Below, in pieces: positions 14,312 to 21,556 of a DNA stretch of 26,883 nt. Every line of letters begins with the position of its first letter. Positions within the stretch are counted from its first letter, which is position 1. The translations under genes and the position numbers were made by a program. The notes beneath the pieces were generated by a model, which was not told the DNA's origin, did no database searches, and saw nothing but the letters and a program-made list of their open reading frames with translations. Source of the stretch: a virus; the IMG/VR virus record IMGVR_UViG_3300033993_000635, positions 1 through 26,883 of that record. One strand, given 5' to 3'.

Positions 14312-14399
14312 AATTGTTTATCTCTTAATCTTATAAAGCTAATCTACGAAGAAAAGCTGATATTTCCAAATTATTTCCCATATTTTTTTCAATTATTTT
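14312..14399 (-). promoter_or_regulatory. 88-bp regulatory repeat, copy A (upstream of SEC-C gene)
   Basis: The copy lies 24-111 bases upstream of ATG 14288. It matches copy B (14856-14943) at 80 of 88 positions with no gap. Seven of eight differences fall in one 11-base block (14351-14361), so flanking blocks of 38 and 31 bases are conserved at fixed spacing. On the minus strand it carries TTTGG, then TAGCTTTA, which differs at one base from the Bacteroidota -7 element TAnnTTTG. The spacing between them (25 bases) is longer than usual. A promoter or operator is likely. Confidence 0.7.
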
Positions 14400-14437
14400 T
14401 AGTGTTTTTCATAACTCGTTGATAGTCAATGAAAGGA

Positions 14438-14842
14438 TTATTTGGTGATACCATATTTGATAGCATCATTTACCATATCATCAAATATCTGGCCATCTCT
14501 ATCTTCATCTGCATTATAATCATCTTCGTATATATCCCATAAAGTTCGGTATATATCTTTTGTTGAAGTTGCCGAAGCAAAAACCTCATCAAAGTGATTT
14601 ACTAATACCTCTTCAATATTATCAATTGGTTCGTTTTCATCCTCACCCTCTGATTGTAAATCATAATCTATTAACTCAATAGAATTGATGAACTCCATTT
14701 CACTTTCAGTAATATCTCTACCACTCTTACCGATGATATGTCCCATAAGGAACGCCTTAACGAAGGGTGTATTAACATTACCAAAGGTGGAAATCGATGT
14801 TCCAATTGCCAAACTCAAATACTCATTTTGTAACTTTTTCAT
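14438..14842 (-). CDS. Acidic hypothetical protein
   Basis: 134 aa. Residues 1-45 are mildly hydrophobic and helical (LQNEYLSLAIGTSISTFGNV). Residues 55-95 are rich in Glu and Asp (LQSEGEDENEPIDNIEEVLV), and the end is again acidic (WDIYEDDYNADEDRDGQIFD). Strong acidity over much of the length is seen in DNA-mimic and anti-defence proteins, but also in many unrelated small proteins, so this is only a hint. The gene has its own copy of the 88-bp element upstream, and a terminator isolates it from the bS21 operon. No family is recognised. Confidence 0.7.
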   Translation of the reverse strand: MKKLQNEYLSLAIGTSISTFGNVNTPFVKAFLMGHIIGKSGRDITESEMEFINSIELIDYDLQSEGEDENEPIDNIEEVLVNHFDEVFASATSTKDIYRTLWDIYEDDYNADEDRDGQIFDDMVNDAIKYGITK

Positions 14843-14855
14843 TTTTTTACGTTTT

Positions 14856-14943
14856 AATTGTTTATCTCTTAATCTTATAAAGCTAAACTACGAATAATAT
14901 TCCACATTTCCAAATTATTTCCCATATTTTTTTCAATTATTTT
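14856..14943 (-). promoter_or_regulatory. 88-bp regulatory repeat, copy B (upstream of acidic gene)
   Basis: Second copy of the element, 13 bases upstream of ATG 14842. It keeps the same TTTGG and TAGCTTTA blocks at the same 25-base spacing as copy A. Placement right behind the terminator at 15036-15069 fits a new transcription start for the accessory genes. Confidence 0.7.
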
Positions 14944-15035
14944 AGGGTTATTTCGCATGAGATTGACTATCAATTAGTTATGAAAACTAACGATTTTAGA
15001 TATATCTGGTAGGATTATGAGATTTCCAAAGGTAC

Positions 15036-15069
15036 AAAAAAACCCCCTAAATCCAAAGATAAAGGGGGT
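15036..15069 (-). terminator. Strong intrinsic terminator downstream of bS21 gene
   Basis: On the minus strand ACCCCCT / AGGGGGT form a perfect 7-bp, GC-rich stem around a 14-base loop, followed by a run of seven T (counting the last stem base). It is the second of two terminators behind the bS21 gene and separates that operon from the accessory island. Confidence 0.9.
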
Positions 15070-15168
15070 AAATCATTTGTATTGAGATACAATACATAAA
15101 CCAAAGGAAGTAGGTCAAACGGCAATAAGACCTATTCTGCTAATAAATATGCGGTTTTGGGCTAAAAC

Positions 15169-15191
15169 GAAAAAAAGACCTATTTGGTCTT
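15169..15191 (-). terminator. Intrinsic terminator overlapping the bS21 stop codon
   Basis: On the minus strand AAGACC / GGTCTT pair over 6 bp around AAATA, followed at once by T residues (seven in a row counting the last stem bases). The stop codon TAG lies inside the hairpin, so a ribosome finishing the gene could disturb folding. Confidence 0.83.
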
Positions 15192-15422
15192 CTTTCTATG
15201 GGTTATCCCATTCTCTCTATCCTGTTCCAGTGTTCTCTCCCTCTGCAGCCTATATAATACTTTATTCATTTTTTCTCTTTTAACTACTGAAGGTTTCTTG
15301 TATTCCTTTCTTTCCCTCAGTTCCTGAAGATGTCCACTATCTTCGACCCTCTTTTTAAATAACTTTAGGGCCTTAGCAATATCTCCGTTTCTAACCTCTA
15401 TTGTAACCAATGTAACACTCAT
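15180..15422 (-). CDS. rpsU: Ribosomal protein bS21 homolog, phage-encoded
   Basis: 80 aa. Residues 5-65 follow the bS21 pattern closely: IEVRNGDIAKALKLFKKRVE, then DSGHLQELRERKEYKKPSVV, then KREKMNKVL. The shared landmarks with E. coli bS21 are AL-x-x-FK, G-x-L-x-E-x-R-x-R and Y-x-KP, in the same order and spacing. The length suits bS21 plus a short basic tail. bS21 joins the 30S platform near the 3' end of 16S rRNA; in Bacteroidota it helps to hide the anti-Shine-Dalgarno sequence. bS21 genes are known in several phages. This one ends a small-gene operon 12 bases after the preceding ORF and sits before two terminators. It probably replaces or competes with host bS21; the effect is not known. 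Confidence 0.85.
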   Translation of the reverse strand: MSVTLVTIEVRNGDIAKALKLFKKRVEDSGHLQELRERKEYKKPSVVKREKMNKVLYRLQRERTLEQDRENGITHRKKTK

Positions 15423-15434
15423 ATCATTTTGTAT

Positions 15435-15587
15435 TTATCTTTTAACCTTGCCCGCTAAGAATGGGACTAATTTGATTTTAACCACCTTGTCCTCTTGTGG
15501 GTTTCGGCCTCGGTGTATGCTTATTGTAACTCTTCGCATACGAGCCTCTCTTTTTATTTTTGGGAACTCTACTATTGCTACTAGCAT
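15435..15587 (-). CDS. Small basic hypothetical protein, 50 aa
   Basis: From ATG 15587 the frame reads MLVAIVEFPKIKREARMRRV, then TISIHRGRNPQEDK, ending with LVPFLAGKVKR. It is strongly basic, with short beta-like stretches, and could bind RNA. It begins 2 bases after the previous stop and ends 12 bases before the bS21 start, filling the operon. Its family is unknown. The tight packing is the support; being short, it remains uncertain. Confidence 0.58.
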   Translation of the reverse strand: MLVAIVEFPKIKREARMRRVTISIHRGRNPQEDKVVKIKLVPFLAGKVKR

Positions 15588-15589
15588 TC

Positions 15590-15736
15590 TTAACCTTTGT
15601 CACTCTCTAATTTTTTATTGAATTCGTTTATTGTCCACGATAAGGATATAAGGATATCTCTTAACTCTTCAACATCTCTTTGAAGATGTTCTACCTTTAA
15701 CTCTAAATCTAATAATCTTGTTTCAGTAGTATCCAT
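15590..15736 (-). CDS. Small coiled-coil protein, 48 aa
   Basis: From ATG 15736: MDTTETRLLDLELKVEHLQR, then DVEELRDILISLSWTINEFN, ending KKLESDKG. Heptads of Leu, Val and Ile from residue 8 to 44 mark a coiled coil. It starts 3 bases after the upstream stop and ends 2 bases before the next ATG. Similar short coiled-coil proteins are common among phage structural genes, but no family can be named. Confidence 0.65.
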   Translation of the reverse strand: MDTTETRLLDLELKVEHLQRDVEELRDILISLSWTINEFNKKLESDKG

Positions 15737-15739
15737 TAT

Positions 15740-16054
15740 CTATTCTTCTTTTATAGGTACACAATTTGGAACTTCTCTTCCATCCATATCCTTTGTACCG
15801 ATTTGTTCGTATCCATCCCAACAAGGGTCACCACCCTCTGCTAAATTGATACCCCTAAACTTTACGTTATATATAATTTTAGCCATTACTTTAGCTGAAG
15901 TATCCTTTATCTTACTCATTTTATCCATATCGTAAGTTCCCTTACATACTGCATAGGCTTGTCCTTCGGAATCGTATTCACTACTGATTTCAGATATACA
16001 TCTACCGATGTACTTCTCTTCCGATTCTCCACTCTCTGGTTTAGGTATTGGCAT
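15740..16054 (-). CDS. Phage protein with RC...VC and CWDGYEQIG...PNCVP motifs
   Basis: A 104-aa protein with two recognisable parts. Residues 1-40 (MPIPKPESGESEEKYIGRCI, later GQAYAVCKG) match a short module in many phages, often beginning IPKP and ending in AVC. Residues 75-100 (DPCWDGYEQIGTKDMDGREV then PNCVPI) match a second module found at the ends of phage structural and protease proteins. Both contain paired Cys. Their roles are unknown. In related phages they occur near the protease and head genes, as here. The gene lies 11 bases after the PA14-like gene. Confidence 0.75.
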   Translation of the reverse strand: MPIPKPESGESEEKYIGRCISEISSEYDSEGQAYAVCKGTYDMDKMSKIKDTSAKVMAKIIYNVKFRGINLAEGGDPCWDGYEQIGTKDMDGREVPNCVPIKEE

Positions 16055-16065
16055 TGTATTTGGTT

Positions 16066-16653
16066 TTAGAATCCTAATGATGCTGTATTAGCAAATATCC
16101 ATGTATTATAATCTTTTCTTTCTGGTATAGAAGGAGTTGAGAAACTTGAACTAAAATATTGAGCACCTCTTCCATCTGTGTATTGTACTCTCATCGGATA
16201 GTAGCTACCTGATGTTAATGATATACTACCAGAAGCAATGGTTACACTTGTAGGTGCCACTACTACTGCACTACCAGTAGTTAAAACTGATGCAGTTGCA
16301 GCATTACCAAGCCATAATACACTACTATCATCAGTTAGTATATAAAATGTATATGTTTCAGTTGTACTAGCTTTAAAATATCCTAACCATTGAGTAGACC
16401 TGAATTGTGTTGGAGTAGCTAATGCTGGTATTAATATACCATTTTGCATTGTTGGACCGGAAACTACACTTGCTGTAGCAAAATTATTTGGATATACGGT
16501 CGGTTCTATAAAACCATTATATATAGTTCTACCTAACCCATCAAAATAATTAAGTGTTGGCCCCGGAGGTGGTGGCGGTGGTATCTCTGCAGGCCCTCTT
16601 AGGACTCCTCCTCCAAGAGATTGCATTTGATTAGTATTTCTTAAATACAACAT
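16066..16653 (-). CDS. PA14-fold virion protein, candidate head-spike fiber or lectin
   Basis: 195 aa. A Pro-rich linker (EIPPPPPPGP, residues 23-32) separates a short N-terminus from a PA14-like domain (about 35-185). Marks of the PA14 beta-barrel: WLGYFKASTTETYTFYI (89-105), the DDSS turn (108-111) with VLWLGNAA, and YYPMRVQYTDGRG (151-163). PA14 domains often bind sugars through such loops. The short N-terminal segment could anchor it to a virion protein. It starts 6 bases after the spike-base-like gene, so a two-part surface spike is a fair guess. Alternative: a tail or decoration protein. Confidence 0.75.
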   Translation of the reverse strand: MLYLRNTNQMQSLGGGVLRGPAEIPPPPPPGPTLNYFDGLGRTIYNGFIEPTVYPNNFATASVVSGPTMQNGILIPALATPTQFRSTQWLGYFKASTTETYTFYILTDDSSVLWLGNAATASVLTTGSAVVVAPTSVTIASGSISLTSGSYYPMRVQYTDGRGAQYFSSSFSTPSIPERKDYNTWIFANTASLGF

Positions 16654-16659
16654 AGTCTT

Positions 16660-16935
16660 TTATTTTAATGCTATAATACTTGCACAAGTTGATGAAGCAG
16701 ATACTGCTGTAAAAATACCAGGAATAAATCCTGATGCTGATACAAATGATAATACTGAACCATCTACTGTTCTTGCAACTAATGTACCAACAAGACCTAC
16801 ATATAATCCTCCTGCAACAAATCCAAACGAACCTGTCTCAGAAAGAAATATCGAACCTGTTGTTGGAGTTACAGCTGCACCACCTGAGAATTGTCCATTT
16901 TCAGCGTAATGTTGTTGATTGATAATTGTTCCCAT
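16660..16935 (-). CDS. Small virion protein, head-spike-base-like
   Basis: A 91-aa protein with Ala, Gly, Ser and Val-rich beta segments. The order LYVGLVGTLVARTVDGSVLS, then FIPGIFTAVSASSTCASIIA, follows a short phage family that I recall as YVG-x-G...DG...F...G...P...TTA...IVAL, which includes the spike base protein of the RcGTA gene-transfer agent (Rcc01079). The start is after an A-rich leader. It is followed by the PA14 gene. The match rests on memory of the pattern and should be tested by profile search; a decoration protein is an alternative. Confidence 0.65.
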   Translation of the reverse strand: MGTIINQQHYAENGQFSGGAAVTPTTGSIFLSETGSFGFVAGGLYVGLVGTLVARTVDGSVLSFVSASGFIPGIFTAVSASSTCASIIALK

Positions 16936-16948
16936 AATTTCTATTTTT

Positions 16949-17299
16949 TTATTTTATAATATATTTTTTTCTTTTGAAGGTTACACTATCTATGTTATCA
17001 TAACTTAGTGTTCTCCATGTACCACTATTATCTGTTACTCGCAGATTCAATTGGTTTTGTGCCTCTTTAGTATCACTACCTCCGGCGTTTCCACCTACAT
17101 ATTCATTCTCATCCCACCACATTAAGTATTGTGCAGTGTGTGGTGGTTTCCCACTTCCATCTGCAGAACCTTCCGTTCTCCATCTAACATTCATTTTATT
17201 AGTCTTATCAGATGTTTTTAGTAAAGATAAAAATTCCGTTACGGATATTTCCCTACTAACAAACTCCTGTATTTTACTATGTACGATATTAGTATTCAT
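16949..17299 (-). CDS. Small SH3-like beta-barrel protein (tentative)
   Basis: A 116-aa protein with an N-terminal helix (residues 5-30, IVHSKIQEFVSREISVTEFL) and a beta region with VRWRTEGSADGSGKPPH, YLMWWDENEYVGG, and the end GTWRTLSYDNIDSVTFKRKK. A closing WR-x-x-x-x-DN-I strand is typical of SH3-like barrel proteins in Bacteroidota phages, often annotated only by fold. It begins one base after the protease stop. Function unknown; nucleic-acid or protein binding are both possible. Confidence 0.65.
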   Translation of the reverse strand: MNTNIVHSKIQEFVSREISVTEFLSLLKTSDKTNKMNVRWRTEGSADGSGKPPHTAQYLMWWDENEYVGGNAGGSDTKEAQNQLNLRVTDNSGTWRTLSYDNIDSVTFKRKKYIIK

Positions 17300-17300
17300 A

Positions 17301-18320
17301 TTAATCTAATAGTGCAGGTGATATACTACCACTTGCCTTTTGTCCTGGATATGATGAATTTGGTATAGATGGATTTCCTTCACTTTCATTTAGTAATCCT
17401 AACTCTCTCAATTTATTTCTACTCCATCCCAATGCAGCCTTTCCTCCCCATGCATCATACATAAGTTTACCACAACCATCTCCGTATGCAGTTGATGATA
17501 CTAAATCACCTTCGTGTCTGCTTAAGAAACTATACATGCGTTTGATTGTATCAACCGATATTGGTTCTCCTTTAGCTAATTGATTTGCTCTTTGTTTGCC
17601 AACGGGTGTTCCACAACTTCCCCAACCATTTTTATCTGCGTATTCTAATGCCCTTTTAGCATTTGCCTTCACACCATCCGGATAATCAGCATAAGATTCT
17701 TCTAATTCGGTTTGAGCCTTTAAAAGTAAATGAATAGAATTTAATAAATCCCTTGCTTCACTTTCAGTTAAATCATTAACCTCTTTTAATAAATAAGATT
17801 TAGATGCATGAATTAATTTATGAGAGAATAAACCCTCAATACTGAATCCTTTTACAATCCCTGTCTTAATATAATCATTCCAAAGCCTATCATCAGTAAT
17901 CTTAAACATCCCCATCCACGTTCCCTCTGGTAATCCAGCTAATCCGTAAGAATTGGATTTATCTAATCTACCTTCTTTAATCCAGGATTCCACTAAATGA
18001 ACTCCCTTAATCGTTTTATCGTGTTCTAAGGTTGCTTTATCAGTATACTTTTTCATTAAGTAATTCTGTGCAACTTGTTTAATCGTATCTTTAGACAGGT
18101 AGACTTGATAAGGTTTACCCTCACCATCTACTCTTAAAATTCTTTTATCTGGAATAAGAACTGGTCCGATTAACATACGTTGTTCTTCATCAACCTTTGC
18201 AAATTGAATTTCTTCTTTACCGAAATAGATAAAATCAGATTCAATGGCAGGATTTTCTACAAGTGAAATTGCAAAAACCTCATCCATCTTCTCCTCTATT
18301 GTTAATTCAAATAATTCCAT
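17301..18320 (-). CDS. Prohead protease, XkdF-like, with extra C-terminal domain
   Basis: 339 aa. The protease domain (residues about 1-185) has the XkdF-type signatures: the start VFAISLVENPAIESDFIYF, LIPDKRILR, then YTDKATLEHDK with catalytic His100 and IKTGIVKGFSIEGLF with catalytic Ser160. It should mature the capsid by cutting scaffold and coat. A second domain (about 200-310) contains YADYPDGVKANAKRALEYAD, GWGSCGTPVGKQRANQLAKG and GDGCGKLMYDAWGG, a module known in several phage proteins with unknown role. It lies directly after the tape measure gene and far from the capsid genes, an unusual placement. Confidence 0.87.
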   Translation of the reverse strand: MELFELTIEEKMDEVFAISLVENPAIESDFIYFGKEEIQFAKVDEEQRMLIGPVLIPDKRILRVDGEGKPYQVYLSKDTIKQVAQNYLMKKYTDKATLEHDKTIKGVHLVESWIKEGRLDKSNSYGLAGLPEGTWMGMFKITDDRLWNDYIKTGIVKGFSIEGLFSHKLIHASKSYLLKEVNDLTESEARDLLNSIHLLLKAQTELEESYADYPDGVKANAKRALEYADKNGWGSCGTPVGKQRANQLAKGEPISVDTIKRMYSFLSRHEGDLVSSTAYGDGCGKLMYDAWGGKAALGWSRNKLRELGLLNESEGNPSIPNSSYPGQKASGSISPALLD

Positions 18321-18322
18321 AA

Positions 18323-18336
18323 TGTAATAACATTAA
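18323..18336 (-). repeat. 14-bp leader repeat before the protease start
   Basis: Plus-strand tgtaataacattaa lies 2 bases beyond the start codon at 18320 and recurs at 20240-20253, also 2 bases from a start. In AT-rich DNA a pair of 14-mers can occur by chance, so only the shared position is suggestive. Confidence 0.4.
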
Positions 18337-18351
18337 AAATAAGAAATATAA

Positions 18352-20103
18352 TTACCCACCTGAAAAGGTTGCTGCTCTATTTGTTCTTCTATCTAATGCA
18401 GATTGATTTTGTATATCTTGAGAAACTACATAAGCACGCACGCCTTTCATTTGACCACCTATTGTTTCACCTAATTGTTGTCCTGCGTTAATTCCTTGAC
18501 CACTTTGTATTTGTGGTGCACCTACTGCTGCTACTGTTGGTGGTGCAATATTTACTGCTCCTCCTCCACCTCCACTTGCTCCTCCACCTCCACCACCACC
18601 TGCTTTCTTAGCGGATAGGATTGCTGCTACCTGAATTGCAGATGATGCTCCTACTGCAGCAACTTGTAGAGTTGTATTTACTTTGGTTGCAGCCTTACCT
18701 GCAATCGCACCTGTTACTGCTGCTTTACCTGCTGCTATCTCTGCGATACCAATACCGGCAGTAATTGGATTTACTAATTTTGGTATACCCATAAGGATTG
18801 CAGCATTACCTGTTGCAATTGCTTTATTGTATTCTGCTTGTGATGCTGCACCATTCAAAAGGATTTGACCAATTGAAGATGCTGCGTTAATAAGAACTGC
18901 TGCTACTGCAAATACTTTTTGTGCGGTTGAACCTTGTTCAAATACTGTGGTTAAATTTTGTAATATACCTGATATATTAGTACCTAAATCTACCCAACTT
19001 TGACCAATGACTTGATTTGTCTTAAAGGTTAAATCTTCTCTATTTTGTTCTAACTCTTTAATCTTCTCATATTGTTCCATTTGGAACTTAGAAAACTCAT
19101 CGTACTTCTTTTTCTTTTCCTCATCCTCTTTATCTTGTTTATCTCTAGCCTCTTTTAGATATTTATCATCAATCTCTTTTAGTGCGTTTGCCTGTGCAAG
19201 TTTTAATTGAGTTGTATCATCACCATATTTAGTTGCAAGATATAATAGATTTGCATAATGTTCATTAACTTTATATTCTTCAGCTTCTCTTTCAGAAAGT
19301 AATTCTAAGAATGCTTCCTTCTGCCCGTCAGATAATTCTTTTAATTCTTCTGCCTTAATTCTTTTTGCTTCATCTGCTGCAGCCTTCTGTGCTTCGTTTC
19401 TTTCTTTAAGATTTTCTTTTTCAATCTTAGTTAACTTCTTAGTTCCAGCAACATATCTTTCCTGTGCTGCTTCAAAGTTGGTAGAGAATGAGGTTACTGA
19501 TGCCTTTGCATCTTCCCACGCACCAGAGAAATCTCCTTTAACTAATTTACCAATAGCAGAACCTAATTTACCCAATGATTGGAAAAGGGCAGTAACTGCA
19601 GAGTATGCAACTGAAACCGCTTTAGATACATAAGGAAGAGCGGTAGTAGCGAATTCGATAAATCCATCTATTAGTGGTGATAAAGCCTCTAAAATACCCC
19701 CTAAAATCCTTTGTAATGCAATTAAGATAGGTTCAAACTTCTTTGCTGCTTCATCTGATTGAGAGAATGCTGCTGCTAAACCTGCAACTAAAGAAACTAA
19801 TAAACCAATACCAGTTGCTTTTAATGCTGCTCCAAATGATTGTGTAGAAACTTTTAACTTATTTATACTAGCACCTAACGCACCTAATGGTCCACCTGCA
19901 CTTTCTAAACTATCTACCCAATCTGATGATTGGTTTTTAGCTGATTTAATTTTATCTTCTAAATCATCTATTGCATTATATAATTTTGTAAATTCCGCAG
20001 AACCAGCTGCAGTCTTCTTTAATTCAGCTTTAAGTGCTTTTAAATCTGCTATTGAACTGGCAGTATCTATATCTACTTTTATTTTGACTGTCTTGTCGGC
20101 CAT
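18352..20103 (-). CDS. Tail tape measure protein
   Basis: 583 aa. The N-terminus (VKIKVDIDTASSIADLKALK then AELKKTAAGSAEF) is a tape-measure-type repeat region. Hydrophobic helices at about 95-115 (GLLVSLVAGLAAAF) and 395-500 (VFAVAAVLINAASS and others) could form membrane passages during DNA entry. A long charged coiled coil occupies about 225-375, rich in Lys and Glu. A Gly-rich linker near 502-518 precedes a polar C-terminus. The protein sets tail length and is ejected with DNA; at about 0.15 nm per residue the maximum is near 87 nm, fewer if processed. Large size and helical, Ala-rich content support the call despite its place after the tail-tip genes. Confidence 0.88.
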   Translation of the reverse strand: MADKTVKIKVDIDTASSIADLKALKAELKKTAAGSAEFTKLYNAIDDLEDKIKSAKNQSSDWVDSLESAGGPLGALGASINKLKVSTQSFGAALKATGIGLLVSLVAGLAAAFSQSDEAAKKFEPILIALQRILGGILEALSPLIDGFIEFATTALPYVSKAVSVAYSAVTALFQSLGKLGSAIGKLVKGDFSGAWEDAKASVTSFSTNFEAAQERYVAGTKKLTKIEKENLKERNEAQKAAADEAKRIKAEELKELSDGQKEAFLELLSEREAEEYKVNEHYANLLYLATKYGDDTTQLKLAQANALKEIDDKYLKEARDKQDKEDEEKKKKYDEFSKFQMEQYEKIKELEQNREDLTFKTNQVIGQSWVDLGTNISGILQNLTTVFEQGSTAQKVFAVAAVLINAASSIGQILLNGAASQAEYNKAIATGNAAILMGIPKLVNPITAGIGIAEIAAGKAAVTGAIAGKAATKVNTTLQVAAVGASSAIQVAAILSAKKAGGGGGGGASGGGGGAVNIAPPTVAAVGAPQIQSGQGINAGQQLGETIGGQMKGVRAYVVSQDIQNQSALDRRTNRAATFSGG

Positions 20104-20237
20104 ATTCTTCTTTTGATATTTTTAAATACTCCACCAAATGTAGTTGGAATAGCATATTTTCCCTTTGCGATATCTAATCGTTCTGAATAACCGATAAAAT
20201 CATTCACTTGTAATAAATCAATTAAATTCTTAATCAT
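20079..20237 (-). CDS. Small ORF overlapping the tape measure start, 52 aa
   Basis: An open frame from ATG 20237: MIKNLIDLLQVNDFIGYSER, then AKGKYAIPTTFGGV, ending WPTRQSK. It overlaps the first 25 bases of the tape measure gene in another frame and fills the 166-base gap after the tail-tip gene. It is basic at the C-terminus with a helical N-terminus. No family is recognised. The filled gap and overlap point to a real gene, perhaps coupled with tape measure translation. Confidence 0.5.
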   Translation of the reverse strand: MIKNLIDLLQVNDFIGYSERLDIAKGKYAIPTTFGGVFKNIKRRIWPTRQSK

Positions 20238-20239
20238 AT

Positions 20240-20253
20240 TGTAATAACATTAA
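20240..20253 (-). repeat. 14-bp leader repeat before the 52-aa ORF
   Basis: Second copy of tgtaataacattaa, 2 bases from the start codon at 20237. See the copy at 18323-18336. It supports the choice of this start slightly. Confidence 0.4.
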
Positions 20254-20269
20254 TTTTGTAATAAATAAG

Positions 20270-21544
20270 TTAGAGACATCCACTATCACATTGTGCGTAT
20301 GTATCCAACACAAGATAACTTCCTATATCACCACTTACTACTGTATATGTTCCTGTCGTTAAAGATACAGGTGTTCCATTAGCACAAGCTATATCAGTTA
20401 TTATATTTCCACTTGTATAAACATTTGCGTATGTATTAGGTGAACCACATGTAGTGAGTATTTCTAATTCTACATAAATTGTATCACCTGGATATACACT
20501 ACGTGTTCCTGCTGCAGTTGAAGTTGCTGTTTCTACTGCAACTGAATTTACATATATTATCATTTCTCCATTTGCACCATTTATTTCACTAAATGACCAA
20601 TCTAATGTTGCACTACCCGTTGGTGGTGGTGGTGGAGTAGGAGAACCTACTAATGCACTACTACCTGAAATTGTAATAGTATTTCCTGCAGTAAATGTTG
20701 TTGGGAATGTTATTACTGTATCACCACTACCTGAATAAATGTATTGTGTTGAACTTGTAATAGGTGTTCCGTTATTTAAAATTGATAGGGTTGCAGATGC
20801 AGTTGTATATGCACCCCAAGTCGTTGAACCACCATCTTTACCTTCCATTACTACGTTAGCAACTGCTCCACCTGAAATACTTTGTGTGAAATTACCTGCA
20901 AAATAATATGCAGTTCCAGATACAATTAAGTTTGCATCTATAAACACACTAGCAGAAGTAAATTCACTTAAATAAATTGATGCAGTTGCAAATGCTGTTG
21001 GTGGTGCCGGTGGTGTTGGTGCCGGCCCAACTTCTTGACTAAATGTATCAGCAATGATAGGACCTAATAATTGTAAATTACAAGTTCCATCCCTTAATGA
21101 GTAATCATTTATTGCTCTTAGATGATAATAGTTTCCTCTAAAGTTTACTACATCATTTAGTTGCATATCGAAATAATCAGCTAAAGGAATAATCGCTGAG
21201 CAATTAAGTAGACGAGTTCTAGGATTGTATAATAATTGGATATATTTTTCCCAATATTCAGTATATAAACTTCTAGTTGGTGTTTGACCATATACGGCAG
21301 TTTCATTCGTAAAAAGTAAAGATTTAGAATCAGTTGTTGGAAAACTACCTGATACTACATTGTAATTATCAAAATAAGGAAATGCATCTTGTTGTCTTCC
21401 AGCATTATTTTCATCTGCAATATAAAAACTCTCACAACCTACCATTCCATTAAAAAATAAAATACGTGGTAATACTCTCGCAGGTGCATATGTTGCACTG
21501 CTTATGTAAACTGGTATATAAATTGGTATTCTTTGTGTTGCCAT
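20270..21544 (-). CDS. Tail-tip or baseplate protein with Ig-like C-terminal part
   Basis: 424 aa. Residues about 75-165 contain the block LYTEYWEKYIQLLYNPRTRL, then LADYFDMQLNDVVNFRGNYY and HLRAINDYSLRDGTCNLQLL, typical of the last domain of Bacteroidota phage tail-tip proteins. After a Pro-rich linker (PAPTPPAPP, near 172-182), the remaining residues are Ser, Thr and Gly-rich beta sandwich-like repeats, with a second linker (PTPPPPPTGS) near 303-312. Such Ig-like domains often bind surface sugars. It follows the larger tail-tip gene by 12 bases and may complete it structurally. Exact role is inference. Confidence 0.75.
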   Translation of the reverse strand: MATQRIPIYIPVYISSATYAPARVLPRILFFNGMVGCESFYIADENNAGRQQDAFPYFDNYNVVSGSFPTTDSKSLLFTNETAVYGQTPTRSLYTEYWEKYIQLLYNPRTRLLNCSAIIPLADYFDMQLNDVVNFRGNYYHLRAINDYSLRDGTCNLQLLGPIIADTFSQEVGPAPTPPAPPTAFATASIYLSEFTSASVFIDANLIVSGTAYYFAGNFTQSISGGAVANVVMEGKDGGSTTWGAYTTASATLSILNNGTPITSSTQYIYSGSGDTVITFPTTFTAGNTITISGSSALVGSPTPPPPPTGSATLDWSFSEINGANGEMIIYVNSVAVETATSTAAGTRSVYPGDTIYVELEILTTCGSPNTYANVYTSGNIITDIACANGTPVSLTTGTYTVVSGDIGSYLVLDTYAQCDSGCL

Positions 21545-21556
21545 AATATATTTTTT

